From positions 1-16,712 of the forward strand of contig DAOVYW010000026.1 of NCBI GenBank assembly GCA_030635415.1: a stretch of 16,712 nt of DNA, in the 5' to 3' direction. Each line of letters starts with the position of its first letter. The first letter of the stretch is position 1. Positions 1-6,591 of the stretch are shown in pieces. Source of the DNA: Candidatus Firestoneibacteriota bacterium (GTDB lineage: Bacteria > Oederibacteriota > JAAXVQ01 > JAUVAV01). The position numbers and the translations under genes were made by a program. Under the pieces are notes generated by a model. The model saw nothing but the letters and a program-made list of their open reading frames with translations, did no database searches and was not told the origin of the DNA.

Positions 1-2175
1 CGTAGGGCGCCGGCTGTCCTGGTGTTCGCGAAAATCCAGATATTCGTTTATATCCGGTCCCTGCTCGATCCATGCCAGAATAATTTGCTGTTTTTCTTGT
101 GATATTTCCGCAAACTTATTTCTAAGCAACAAAACATACTCATGCTGACAATTCACATCATCGAATAAATTCCGATTAGCCAAGCGTTCTTCGATAAGGT
201 CCAGGGCAGTTGTTGACTGGCTCAAGAGATGTAAAGCCAGGCGCTTAAATATCTTATATGGTCTGGCTTCCAGAAGATTAACCAGAACGCTTATCTGCAG
301 ATTCCGGCTTAAGCGTTCTGCGGTATTCCGCACCGCATCCACGAGAATTGATTTTATGGACTGAAGTTGGTTCTGCTTATGCGGCTCGATCGCCGGTCTC
401 CAGATATATGATGAATCGCACTGCCTGATATCTTCTCCCGGATATCCGGAATAAGTCACTGATTTCTCCAGCAGATCGCATAAAAGATTCAAGGTTGATA
501 TGCCGGCCAGGGTTACCAGTTCTGGAATGCGTTTTTCCAGGATATCTTTATAATCATAGAGATTAATCCGCGTTCTGGGCTGCGGCTCGGACCAGGGTTG
601 CTTATCTTCCTTATCCTGGCTCTGGAATTTAGGATCAGGTTGAATTTCAAGCATTGTTCCAGCCAGATCAAGCGCCTGGTCAACTTTTCCGGCTGATGCC
701 AGGTGTGTTATAAGATTCCCAAGTCTTTTTGTTAATGCATAGCCTGGATACTCTACCTGTGCCCAAAGTTTTATCTTATCAATGAGACAAACGGTCAGCG
801 CTGCCGGCAGAGCCAGCACGGCCTCAGCCAGATTATTATTAACCGCAATATTCTTGGTAGCAGACATTTTTAAAATTATCTCACAGACTTCCTCTGGCTT
901 TATGGAGGCCATCCGTGCCAAATAAACAGCTTCCGGCCAGTATGGAAATGTAGTAGTCCTATCCTCGAGCGAGACCGGAGCAGGAGGGTATTTGAATACA
1001 TCCTGCATTTTAAGCAGACCCATCCATTTATCATTACAGCTTTCAAAAAAATATCCTCTTATTCCCGGAGTATTCGGAATTTTATTTAAGAAATATTTTG
1101 CATCTCTTTCCGTGGGTTCTGATTTAGAAAGCAGTTGATCTAAACCAGGTAAAAATTGCACAAAGATCCTTCTTATTTCAAACAGTATTCCTTCGAGAAA
1201 ATCCTGGAATTCATTGAAAAAGAACTTCATTTCACTGGATAAATCCCGGGGCTGGGATAATGCATTGCGATGAGCCAGCCTAAATAAGGCATATGTGCTA
1301 TTTTCATCAGCAATCTGCAGCCAGGTCTTGGTCCATGGTTTCTTTAGATCAATTTTTAGCTTTTCTAAAATACCCTCTATTTCCAGTTTCTGTTTATCAT
1401 TCTTCTTGTTCTTTTCCACTTTTATTCCGAAGCAACCGACTAATACCGCCCGAATGGAGCTTTCGATTTCACGGAAGAGATGTCCGATTAAAAGGGTTTT
1501 GCTTTCAAAATCAGAATCCGGTTCCAATAGCCGGTAGGCATCTTTATAAAAATCTGCGGCTCCCGGACCAATCAATTCCAAAAGATCCTTATAAATTCGG
1601 TGTTGTCGTGAACCAGTGAAGACAAAGGGCTGCTTTTCAATATCCGCTGGTTGTTCATGCTTTTCTTCGAGCTTCTCAGTTGCAAAGAGTTCTATCTCCA
1701 GTATTTGCTCCAAACGCGCCAGGGTTTCAACCGTGAGGTTCTTTCTTCCTTTCTCAATGGCGGAAACATCCGGCTGTTTAAGCCGCGCTTTTTGGGCGAG
1801 GTCTTGCTGGGTCCAGCCTTTAGCTGTCCTGGCTTGCATAATTATTGTGCCCATAATTTGAAGTTTTTTCAAGGGCATGCCAACCGGACTTTTTCCTGCC
1901 TGATCGCGCTCAAGCAGGCGCTCGTATATGGTTTGCCACCAGTCGCGATAATCAGCCGCCATTGGCGTCCGCTTCCAATACTTTAATATTTTTGGCCAGG
2001 CATTAATAAAGCCCTGCCTGCCAACCAGGCTGAAAATCTCCCTGGACTTGTCACATTGGGATAAAAGCCTTGCCATGCGGCTGACAAATTTCGGATGTTC
2101 AGGATCTTTAAAAATCTTCGCGGTTTCCCGCAGGGCGCTCTCTGAAAGGTCCTGGAAATACGGCCTGATATTCAT
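1..2175 (-). CDS. Large XRE-family helix-turn-helix protein of unknown function, partial (runs off left edge)
   Basis: I translated the minus strand from the ATG at 2175-2173 and found it open for 725 codons to base 1, so the gene is incomplete at its C-terminus. Residues 1-105 are helical and Trp-rich. Residues about 107-163 form an XRE/Cro-type helix-turn-helix: WTQQDLAQKA (121-130) precedes the recognition segment QPDVSAIEKGRK (134-145). From about residue 185 the protein is long, mostly helical-looking and unfamiliar to me, with a conspicuous HLFREIESSIRAVLVG segment at 232-247. No P-loop, nuclease or protease signature is obvious. The start overlaps the stop of the upstream nucleotidyltransferase gene as ATGA (2172-2175), implying coupled translation. 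By analogy with AbiE-type pairs, the HTH may make it the antitoxin and autorepressor, but its size far exceeds a usual antitoxin (about 70-280 aa). The C-terminal region may be an effector or sensor; that is inference. Confidence 0.85.
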   Translation of the reverse strand, partial: MNIRPYFQDLSESALRETAKIFKDPEHPKFVSRMARLLSQCDKSREIFSLVGRQGFINAWPKILKYWKRTPMAADYRDWWQTIYERLLERDQAGKSPVGMPLKKLQIMGTIIMQARTAKGWTQQDLAQKARLKQPDVSAIEKGRKNLTVETLARLEQILEIELFATEKLEEKHEQPADIEKQPFVFTGSRQHRIYKDLLELIGPGAADFYKDAYRLLEPDSDFESKTLLIGHLFREIESSIRAVLVGCFGIKVEKNKKNDKQKLEIEGILEKLKIDLKKPWTKTWLQIADENSTYALFRLAHRNALSQPRDLSSEMKFFFNEFQDFLEGILFEIRRIFVQFLPGLDQLLSKSEPTERDAKYFLNKIPNTPGIRGYFFESCNDKWMGLLKMQDVFKYPPAPVSLEDRTTTFPYWPEAVYLARMASIKPEEVCEIILKMSATKNIAVNNNLAEAVLALPAALTVCLIDKIKLWAQVEYPGYALTKRLGNLITHLASAGKVDQALDLAGTMLEIQPDPKFQSQDKEDKQPWSEPQPRTRINLYDYKDILEKRIPELVTLAGISTLNLLCDLLEKSVTYSGYPGEDIRQCDSSYIWRPAIEPHKQNQLQSIKSILVDAVRNTAERLSRNLQISVLVNLLEARPYKIFKRLALHLLSQSTTALDLIEERLANRNLFDDVNCQHEYVLLLRNKFAEISQEKQQIILAWIEQGPDINEYLDFREHQDSRRPT

Positions 2176-2882
2176 TTCAATTCCTCATCCATTAAGATTT
2201 TTATTTCTCCCTCTAAATGCCGGATAATCTCTCTGCAGTCCAGTTTTTTGTCGTAAATATCCAGATCCAGCCACTGCACTTTGAAATCCTGCCGGGGAAA
2301 TTGGCGGTACCATTGAACCATACCGCGCCGAAAATTATCCGCCTTGGTTCGCAGGAAAGAATGCAATGGTTCTATTTTCTGCGAAAGGCAGTATAAGTCC
2401 ATTACATCCCGGGCTTCGCTTCTGCCGGTTAAAATCTCACGTCCGATAACATCCGGCTTAAGCTGCACTCCCGTAATGGCTGCCAATTTCTGGACATATA
2501 TCCTTTCAATTGCGTAAACCGGAACATTTTTAAATCTTTTCACATTCGGTTCCAAAGGCAAAGTATCCTCGACAAAGTCTATTTTCAGCGGGTCGGATAA
2601 CCCTTCTATTTGCAAAGTATAGATTTGCATCCTGGCATACCGAGGATTATCCGTTTCATTTTCAAGTATTGGTGCAGTTCCGTAATCTTTTTCGATGGCA
2701 GAAATTATCATACTAATTTCCCGGAGATTATAGGTGGAAGAGAAAAAATCCAAGTCCCAGGAAAATCTGTGTTTTAAGTAGTATAATTCCAGAGCTGTTC
2801 CACCGGCCAAGGCAAAGCTTCCTGGATTTTGCCCAAATATTTTTAATATTTTTTTCTGTGCTTGGCGCAATTTTATATTCAA
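2172..2882 (-). CDS. AbiEii/AbiGii-type nucleotidyltransferase (putative toxin)
   Basis: This is a 236-residue protein of the AbiEii (DUF1814) nucleotidyltransferase family, used as toxin in type IV AbiE systems. The active-site signature is intact: GGT at 27-29, then HRFSWDLDFF, giving H38, R39, S41, D43 and D45. A third acidic residue lies in KIDF (D101). K131 in YVQKLAAI and the RDVMDLY block (R157, D158, D161, Y163) match the conserved C-terminal motifs of the family. The start is a TTG at 2882-2880, chosen because AAAGGA lies about nine bases upstream and no better ATG exists before the GGT motif. Its stop overlaps the next gene, encoding the HTH protein, by four bases. A promoter and palindrome lie immediately upstream. 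In characterised relatives the enzyme transfers nucleotides to a target such as tRNA; the target here is unknown. An innate-defence or housekeeping nucleotidyltransferase role is also possible. Confidence 0.88.
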   Translation of the reverse strand: MNIKLRQAQKKILKIFGQNPGSFALAGGTALELYYLKHRFSWDLDFFSSTYNLREISMIISAIEKDYGTAPILENETDNPRYARMQIYTLQIEGLSDPLKIDFVEDTLPLEPNVKRFKNVPVYAIERIYVQKLAAITGVQLKPDVIGREILTGRSEARDVMDLYCLSQKIEPLHSFLRTKADNFRRGMVQWYRQFPRQDFKVQWLDLDIYDKKLDCREIIRHLEGEIKILMDEELK

Positions 2883-2896
2883 TTTATTGTTTCCTT

Positions 2897-2939
2897 TTAT
2901 AGAATATGATCTATGTATAATATAGCTTATATTCTATAA
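2897..2939. promoter_or_regulatory. 43-bp interrupted palindrome, candidate operator
   Basis: Perfect 11-bp arms, TTATAGAATAT (2897-2907) and ATATTCTATAA (2929-2939), flank a 21-bp spacer that carries an inner CTAT/ATAG pair on the same centre (2918). By hand, 17 of 21 symmetric base pairs match. The site covers the -10 hexamer, most of the spacer and the expected transcription start of the minus-strand promoter. The downstream operon encodes an XRE protein, so autorepression through this site is a reasonable inference. AT-richness makes some symmetry expected by chance, but not 11-bp perfect arms. Confidence 0.7.
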
Positions 2940-2947
2940 TCTGTCAA
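2919..2947 (-). promoter_or_regulatory. Sigma-70-type promoter of the nucleotidyltransferase-HTH operon
   Basis: On the minus strand a perfect -35 TTGACA (2947-2942) is followed by exactly 17 bases and a -10 TATATT (2924-2919). Transcription should start near 2912 and leave a leader of about 30 bases before the ribosome binding site and the TTG start at 2882. Confidence 0.72.
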
Positions 2948-3109
2948 CTGCTTTGTTTTCTATTTATTTCTGGTAAAAGAAAGTCTTTTTTAGCGGAATT
3001 CTCACACTTTGTCATTCCAAGCGCCCTGAACCAAACCATTCTGGAGAAGTAGCTGAGGAAGGGGGAGGAGTGCTCAAAATCCGATTTTGTGCTTAAGTCC
3101 GACAGACTC
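2948..3109. other. Non-coding spacer with an AT-rich palindrome
   Basis: I see no gene here. A 15-bp odd palindrome, CAAAATCCGATTTTG, lies at 3075-3089. A GTCATTCC start at about 3010 resembles the head of the dispersed repeats found further right but does not continue as one. A weak AAAAGA/TCTTTT dyad near 2975-2990 is too AT-rich to call a terminator. Confidence 0.4.
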
Positions 3110-3268
3110 CTAGGAGCTTGAGCAATTAGTCGATTTTTTAGGTTTTCATTCCCGAATGCTCTAATCGGGAATCCAGAAAAGCATTATTTTATAAGCATTG
3201 AAAAATCCCTGGATTCCGGCTAAAAGCATGCCGGAATGACAAAACGTACTAAATGCTCAAGCTCCTAG
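3110..3268. mobile_element. MITE-like element A
   Basis: The element is bounded by inverted repeats beginning CTAGGAGCTTGAGCA (3110-3124) and ending TGCTCAAGCTCCTAG (3254-3268). The match extends to 21 bp with one mismatch (3110-3130 against 3248-3268). The interior holds two hairpins in opposite orientation: ATTCCCGA/TCGGGAAT (3148-3172) and ATTCCGGC/GCCGGAAT (3213-3237). Each outer edge is a CTAG, consistent with a TA target duplication within CTAG, as is usual for IS630/Tc1-mariner-type elements. There is no coding capacity, so it would depend on a transposase elsewhere. Confidence 0.65.
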
Positions 3269-3427
3269 TGTAGTGTCTCTTAATTGATGGAGCGTTTGTC
3301 ATTGCGAGCAAAGCGAAGCAATCTCGATTTTTCAAGCACTTTGAGTTCAAAACAGATTGCTTCGTCGTAAAAATCGCTCCTCGCAATGACTTTTATAAAG
3401 TACCAACAGCGTGAGACACTACACTAG
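3265..3427. mobile_element. MITE-like element B, abutting element A
   Basis: Perfect 15-bp inverted repeats, CTAGTGTAGTGTCTC (3265-3279) and GAGACACTACACTAG (3413-3427), bound a 163-bp element without a gene. Inside are two inverted copies of a dispersed palindrome: one beginning GTCATTGCGAGCAAAGCGAA (3298-3325) and one ending TCGCTCCTCGCAATGAC (3355-3390). The whole element could fold as one long hairpin. Its left CTAG (3265-3268) is also the right CTAG of element A, so the two share a boundary. Confidence 0.7.
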
Positions 3428-3435
3428 TTTTCAAA

Positions 3436-3470
3436 GAGATTTCTCGGTCGCTTCGCTTCCTCAAAATGAC
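3436..3470 (-). repeat. Solitary dispersed palindromic repeat
   Basis: Read on the minus strand this is GTCATTTTGAGGAAGCGAAG followed by CGACCGAGAAATCTC. It is the same general repeat type (GTCATT...GCGAAGC...AATCTC) as the arms inside element B, but has no terminal inverted repeats of its own. Such sequences are dispersed in many genomes; their function is unknown. Confidence 0.55.
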
Positions 3471-3537
3471 AAAAAGCTAAACCTGTCTTTTCGCAACAAG
3501 AACTAACTAATCATTTACACATTTCTCCACTTTCTGC

Positions 3538-3566
3538 TTGTAGATGCAGTCATTCTATGTTATATA
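3538..3566 (+). promoter_or_regulatory. Candidate promoter for the rpsB operon
   Basis: TTGTAG (3538-3543), a 17-bp spacer and TATATA (3561-3566) give a plausible sigma-70 promoter about 110 bases before rpsB. Spacing is ideal but the -35 matches consensus at only three positions. It is the best candidate I see between the repeats and the gene. Confidence 0.4.
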
Positions 3567-3585
3567 TCTTTGATTCAAATTCTCA

Positions 3586-3645
3586 CGCGGCCGGACTGTC
3601 TTGGAGGTACCTGTCAACCGGGTCTGAGGCAGAGTGATGGCCGCG
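3586..3645 (+). promoter_or_regulatory. Structured rpsB leader, possible S2 autoregulatory element
   Basis: Between the candidate promoter and rpsB a 7-bp stem, CGCGGCC (3586-3592) with GGCCGCG (3639-3645), encloses two smaller foldable parts: an AGGTACCT palindrome flanked by TTG/CAA, and TCTG-AGG-CAGA. The stretch is much more GC-rich than the DNA just before it. In E. coli the rpsB-tsf operon is controlled by S2 binding its own leader. A similar role here is inference, because I cannot match it to a named RNA family. Confidence 0.4.
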
Positions 3646-3676
3646 GCGGATAAACCAAATGGAGAGGGGAAAAAGT

Positions 3677-4585
3677 ATGGCAAATATTTCTATGAAGCAA
3701 TTATTGGAAGCCGGGGTCCATTTCGGGCATCAGACGCGTCGTTGGAACCCTAAAATGGCCCGCTATATTTACGGGGAACGCAACGGTATTTACATTATAG
3801 ATCTGCAAAAAACCGTAAAGAAACTCAAGGAAGCCGCAAAATTTATACGTGAGTCAGCCGCCCGGGGAGAGAAAATTCTTTTTGTGGGCACAAAGAAACA
3901 GGCCAAGGATTCCGTTCAGGAGGAAGCTACCCGCTGCGGCATGTTTTTTGTAAATCAGCGCTGGCTGGGCGGTATGCTGACCAATTTCCAGACTATCAAA
4001 AAAACCATTGCGAGAATGAAAGACATTGAGCGCCAAATGGAAGATGGATCTATGGAGAAGCTTCCTAAAAAAGAGCGGTTGCATATAGCCAAGGACCTGG
4101 CTAAAATGCAGCGCTCGGTTGGCGGAATCAAAGATATTGAATCTCTGCCCGGAGTGATGTTTGTGGTAGATACGAAGAAAGAACACAACGCGCTGCTTGA
4201 AGCCCGAAAACTGGGTATTCCAATTGTGGGAATCGTGGATTCTAATTGCGATCCGGATGAGGTGGATTATATTATACCGGGTAATGATGATGCCATCCGC
4301 GCTGTCCGGCTGATCTCAAACTTAATTGCCGAGTCCGCGCTGGAGGGAGAGGAAATCCGGCGCCGGGAATTGGAAAGGCAGAAGAAGGAAGCAGAAGATG
4401 CCGAGGAAGCTGAAGCGGCTGAAAAAACGGTGAAGACGGAAACAGGTGGAAAAGTTGGGGAAATCCAGAGGGAGCAAGAGACGGGAGAAGCACCATCGCC
4501 GGCGGTGAATGAAAGCAAACTGTCACCAAAGCCGAATGTTCCCGCGCCCAAAGATAGTACGGATGAAACTCCGGTAGGAGTGTAA
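3677..4585 (+). CDS. rpsB: 30S ribosomal protein S2 with acidic C-terminal tail
   Basis: This is a 302-residue protein. Family-typical blocks include MKQLLEAGVHFGHQTRRWNP at the N-terminus, RWLGGMLTNF, and PGVMFVVDTKKEHNALLEA followed by IPIVGIVDSNCDPDEVDYIIPGND. I chose the ATG at 3677, not the in-frame ATG at 3659, because the purine-rich GGAGAGGGG (3661-3669) is a good ribosome binding site for 3677 and would otherwise be coding. The core ends near residue 225. The remaining roughly 75 residues are a charged, Ala/Glu/Lys-rich, then Pro-rich tail absent from E. coli S2 (241 aa). S2 binds the 30S head-platform junction, and its gene leads the operon with tsf. Confidence 0.97.
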   Translation: MANISMKQLLEAGVHFGHQTRRWNPKMARYIYGERNGIYIIDLQKTVKKLKEAAKFIRESAARGEKILFVGTKKQAKDSVQEEATRCGMFFVNQRWLGGMLTNFQTIKKTIARMKDIERQMEDGSMEKLPKKERLHIAKDLAKMQRSVGGIKDIESLPGVMFVVDTKKEHNALLEARKLGIPIVGIVDSNCDPDEVDYIIPGNDDAIRAVRLISNLIAESALEGEEIRRRELERQKKEAEDAEEAEAAEKTVKTETGGKVGEIQREQETGEAPSPAVNESKLSPKPNVPAPKDSTDETPVGV

Positions 4586-4610
4586 AAGCAGGGAGGGAAA
4601 ATAGAGAATT

Positions 4611-5207
4611 ATGAGTATTTCAGCAACCATGGTAAAAGAATTACGTGATAAAACCGGTGTCGGAATGATGGAATGCAAAACCGCACTGAAGGAATGCGAG
4701 GGTAATTTAGAGAAGGCGATAATATATCTTCGCGAGCGTGGACTGGCGAGCGCGGCCAAGAAATCCGGGCGGGTGGCAGCCGATGGTACGGTTATGACTT
4801 ATATCCATGCCGGGGGCAAGCTGGGGGTTTTGATCGAGATAAACTCCGAGACTGATTTTGTGGCTAAGACCGAGGGTTTCCAGAAACTGGCGCGGAACCT
4901 GGCCATGCATGTGGCAGCGGCCCATCCGCTATATGTAAAACGGGAAGAAGTGCCGGCCGAGATTATCCAACAGGAACGTGAAATTATTAAAGCCCAAATG
5001 GCGGGAGCCGGAAAACCCGCGGATATTATGGAAAAAATTATTACCGGGAAACTGGAAAAATATTTTGAAGAGCATTGTCTCCTGGAGCAGAGTTTTGTCA
5101 AAGAACCTGATAAAAAAATTAACCAGTTGATAGGGGAAATGGTGGCCAAAGTCGGAGAGAATATTCAGGTCCGCCGTTTTACACGCTTCAAGGTGGGAGA
5201 GGAGTAG
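4611..5207 (+). CDS. tsf: Translation elongation factor Ts, short form
   Basis: A 198-residue EF-Ts, the nucleotide exchange factor that releases GDP from EF-Tu. The N-terminal UBA-like region reads VKELRDKTGVGMMECKTALK, and the EF-Tu-contacting TDFVAKTEGF begins at residue 81. The length matches the compact form seen in Thermus, Clostridia and many Deltaproteobacteria, against 283 in E. coli. The ATG follows GGGAGGG by about a dozen bases. It lies 25 bases after rpsB, as is typical. Confidence 0.97.
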   Translation: MSISATMVKELRDKTGVGMMECKTALKECEGNLEKAIIYLRERGLASAAKKSGRVAADGTVMTYIHAGGKLGVLIEINSETDFVAKTEGFQKLARNLAMHVAAAHPLYVKREEVPAEIIQQEREIIKAQMAGAGKPADIMEKIITGKLEKYFEEHCLLEQSFVKEPDKKINQLIGEMVAKVGENIQVRRFTRFKVGEE

Positions 5208-5215
5208 TTTCCATA

Positions 5216-5941
5216 GTGTCCCAACCGCGAGCGAAGCTGAAATACCGGCGTATTCTGCTGAAGTTATCCGGCGAAATTTTATCAGGAAAAAGAGGATTTG
5301 GTATTGATCAACAAGCTGTGGTGTGGATAGCACAACAGATCGCCGGGCTTAAGCGGCTGGGCGTGGAAGTTGCGATAATGATCGGCGGGGGAAATATTGT
5401 TCGCGGAATACGGGCGGCTTCGCAGGGCATGGATCGCATGACCGCGGATTATATGGGCATGCTGGCTACGGTAATCAACGGACTGGCCATCCGGGATGGA
5501 CTTGAGAAGCTTAATGTTCCGGTGCGGGTACATAGTGCGGTGGAAGTTCCGAAATTGGCTGAGACATACTTTGCGCGCCGGGTGGTTAGTCAATTGGAAA
5601 AGGGACGGGTGGTAATTTTATCCGGAGGCACTGGCAGCCCCTATTTTTCGACTGACACGGCGGCTGCCTTGCGGGCGGTAGAAATCGGCGCGGAGGTTAT
5701 GCTTAAAGCCACCAATGTTGATGGTGTTTACACCTCCGATCCGAAAAAAGATCCCCAGGCCCGGTTCTTCGAGGAAATAGAATACATGGAAGTTGTGAGG
5801 CGTCGATTACAGGTTATGGATATCACGGCGATTACGCTTTGCATGGAGAATCATATTCCCCTGATAGTTTTTAATTATAAACACGGAAACAATATCCGGG
5901 ATGCAGTACTTGGGAAGCGTATTGGTACCCTGGTACATTAA
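5216..5941 (+). CDS. pyrH: UMP kinase (uridylate kinase)
   Basis: This 241-residue amino-acid-kinase-fold enzyme phosphorylates UMP to UDP with ATP. It shows the N-terminal RILLKLSGEIL loop, GGGNIVRG, and FSTDTAAALRAVEIGAEVML followed by KATNVDGVYTSDPKKD, all diagnostic of bacterial PyrH. The start is a GTG at 5216, eight bases after the tsf stop. The binding site GGGAGAGGAG lies inside the end of tsf, so translation is probably coupled. The length equals the E. coli protein. Confidence 0.97.
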   Translation: MSQPRAKLKYRRILLKLSGEILSGKRGFGIDQQAVVWIAQQIAGLKRLGVEVAIMIGGGNIVRGIRAASQGMDRMTADYMGMLATVINGLAIRDGLEKLNVPVRVHSAVEVPKLAETYFARRVVSQLEKGRVVILSGGTGSPYFSTDTAAALRAVEIGAEVMLKATNVDGVYTSDPKKDPQARFFEEIEYMEVVRRRLQVMDITAITLCMENHIPLIVFNYKHGNNIRDAVLGKRIGTLVH

Positions 5942-5973
5942 AAATGCGGGGAAGAATTAAGCGGAGGTGAAAA

Positions 5974-6546
5974 ATGCCGGCTAGTAATACTCCTGAGGCG
6001 GTCTATCAAGAAGCGAAAAAACGCATGATCAGGACTATAGAGGCGATAAAGCGTGAATTTACCCTGGTTCGGACCGGGCGGGCTTCCGCAGCGATATTAG
6101 ATGCTGTTCGGGTTGATTACTATGGCAGTTCCATGTCGATAAACCAAGTTGCCTCGGTCGGCGTTCCGGATGCCCGTACCCTGGAGATCAAACCTTGGGA
6201 TGCGAGTATTTTACCGGAAATGGAGCGCGCCCTTTTAAAAGCCAATCTCGGCATTACGCCCATGAACGACGGTAAAATTATTCGCCTGGTTTTTCCGCCC
6301 TTAAACGAGGAGCGCCGGTGTGAGTTAGTAAAACAAGTTCATAAAATAGCCGAGGAAATACGGGTGGAAATTCGGGGTCACCGCCGCTGGGCGATGGAGA
6401 GTCTTAAAACCATGAAAAAGGAGAAGTCCCTGGGCGAGGATGATGAAAAAGCCGCGGAACAAAAGATTCAAAAATTGACCGAAGAGCATATTACCCTGGT
6501 TGATGAAATTACCCGGCATAAAGAGCAGGAGTTAATGGAAGTTTAA
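5974..6546 (+). CDS. frr: Ribosome recycling factor
   Basis: A 190-residue RRF, which together with EF-G splits post-termination ribosomes. Recognisable blocks are LVRTGRASAAILDAVRVDYYG, ASVGVPDARTLEIKPWD, and LTEERRCELVK-like FPPLNEERRCELVKQVHKIAEE. The long helices that build the three-helix bundle are evident at both ends. GGAGGTG six bases before the ATG is the best ribosome binding site in the operon. It sits between pyrH and uppS as in most bacteria. Confidence 0.97.
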   Translation: MPASNTPEAVYQEAKKRMIRTIEAIKREFTLVRTGRASAAILDAVRVDYYGSSMSINQVASVGVPDARTLEIKPWDASILPEMERALLKANLGITPMNDGKIIRLVFPPLNEERRCELVKQVHKIAEEIRVEIRGHRRWAMESLKTMKKEKSLGEDDEKAAEQKIQKLTEEHITLVDEITRHKEQELMEV

Positions 6547-6591
6547 ATTGAACCGATACCTTATCCCGGCGCCCGGTCAGCCAAGAAAAGA

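Noticed and set aside
1293..1986. Several plus-strand open frames of 80-111 codons
   Set aside because: They lie opposite the long minus-strand HTH gene, have low-complexity Ser/Phe-rich translations and no ribosome binding sites.
3110..3427. tRNA or other classical RNA gene in the repeat block
   Set aside because: The folds are long inverted repeats without a cloverleaf or T-loop motif.
3110..3470. CRISPR array
   Set aside because: The repeats are inverted, of different families and unequally spaced; there is no regular repeat-spacer pattern.
3659..3676. Earlier in-frame ATG for rpsB (six extra residues)
   Set aside because: The extra codons are the purine-rich ribosome binding site of the ATG at 3677, and S2 proteins begin at the later position.
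3854..5333. Minus-strand open frames opposite rpsB, tsf and pyrH
   Set aside because: They are antisense shadows of strongly conserved genes with no motifs of their own.
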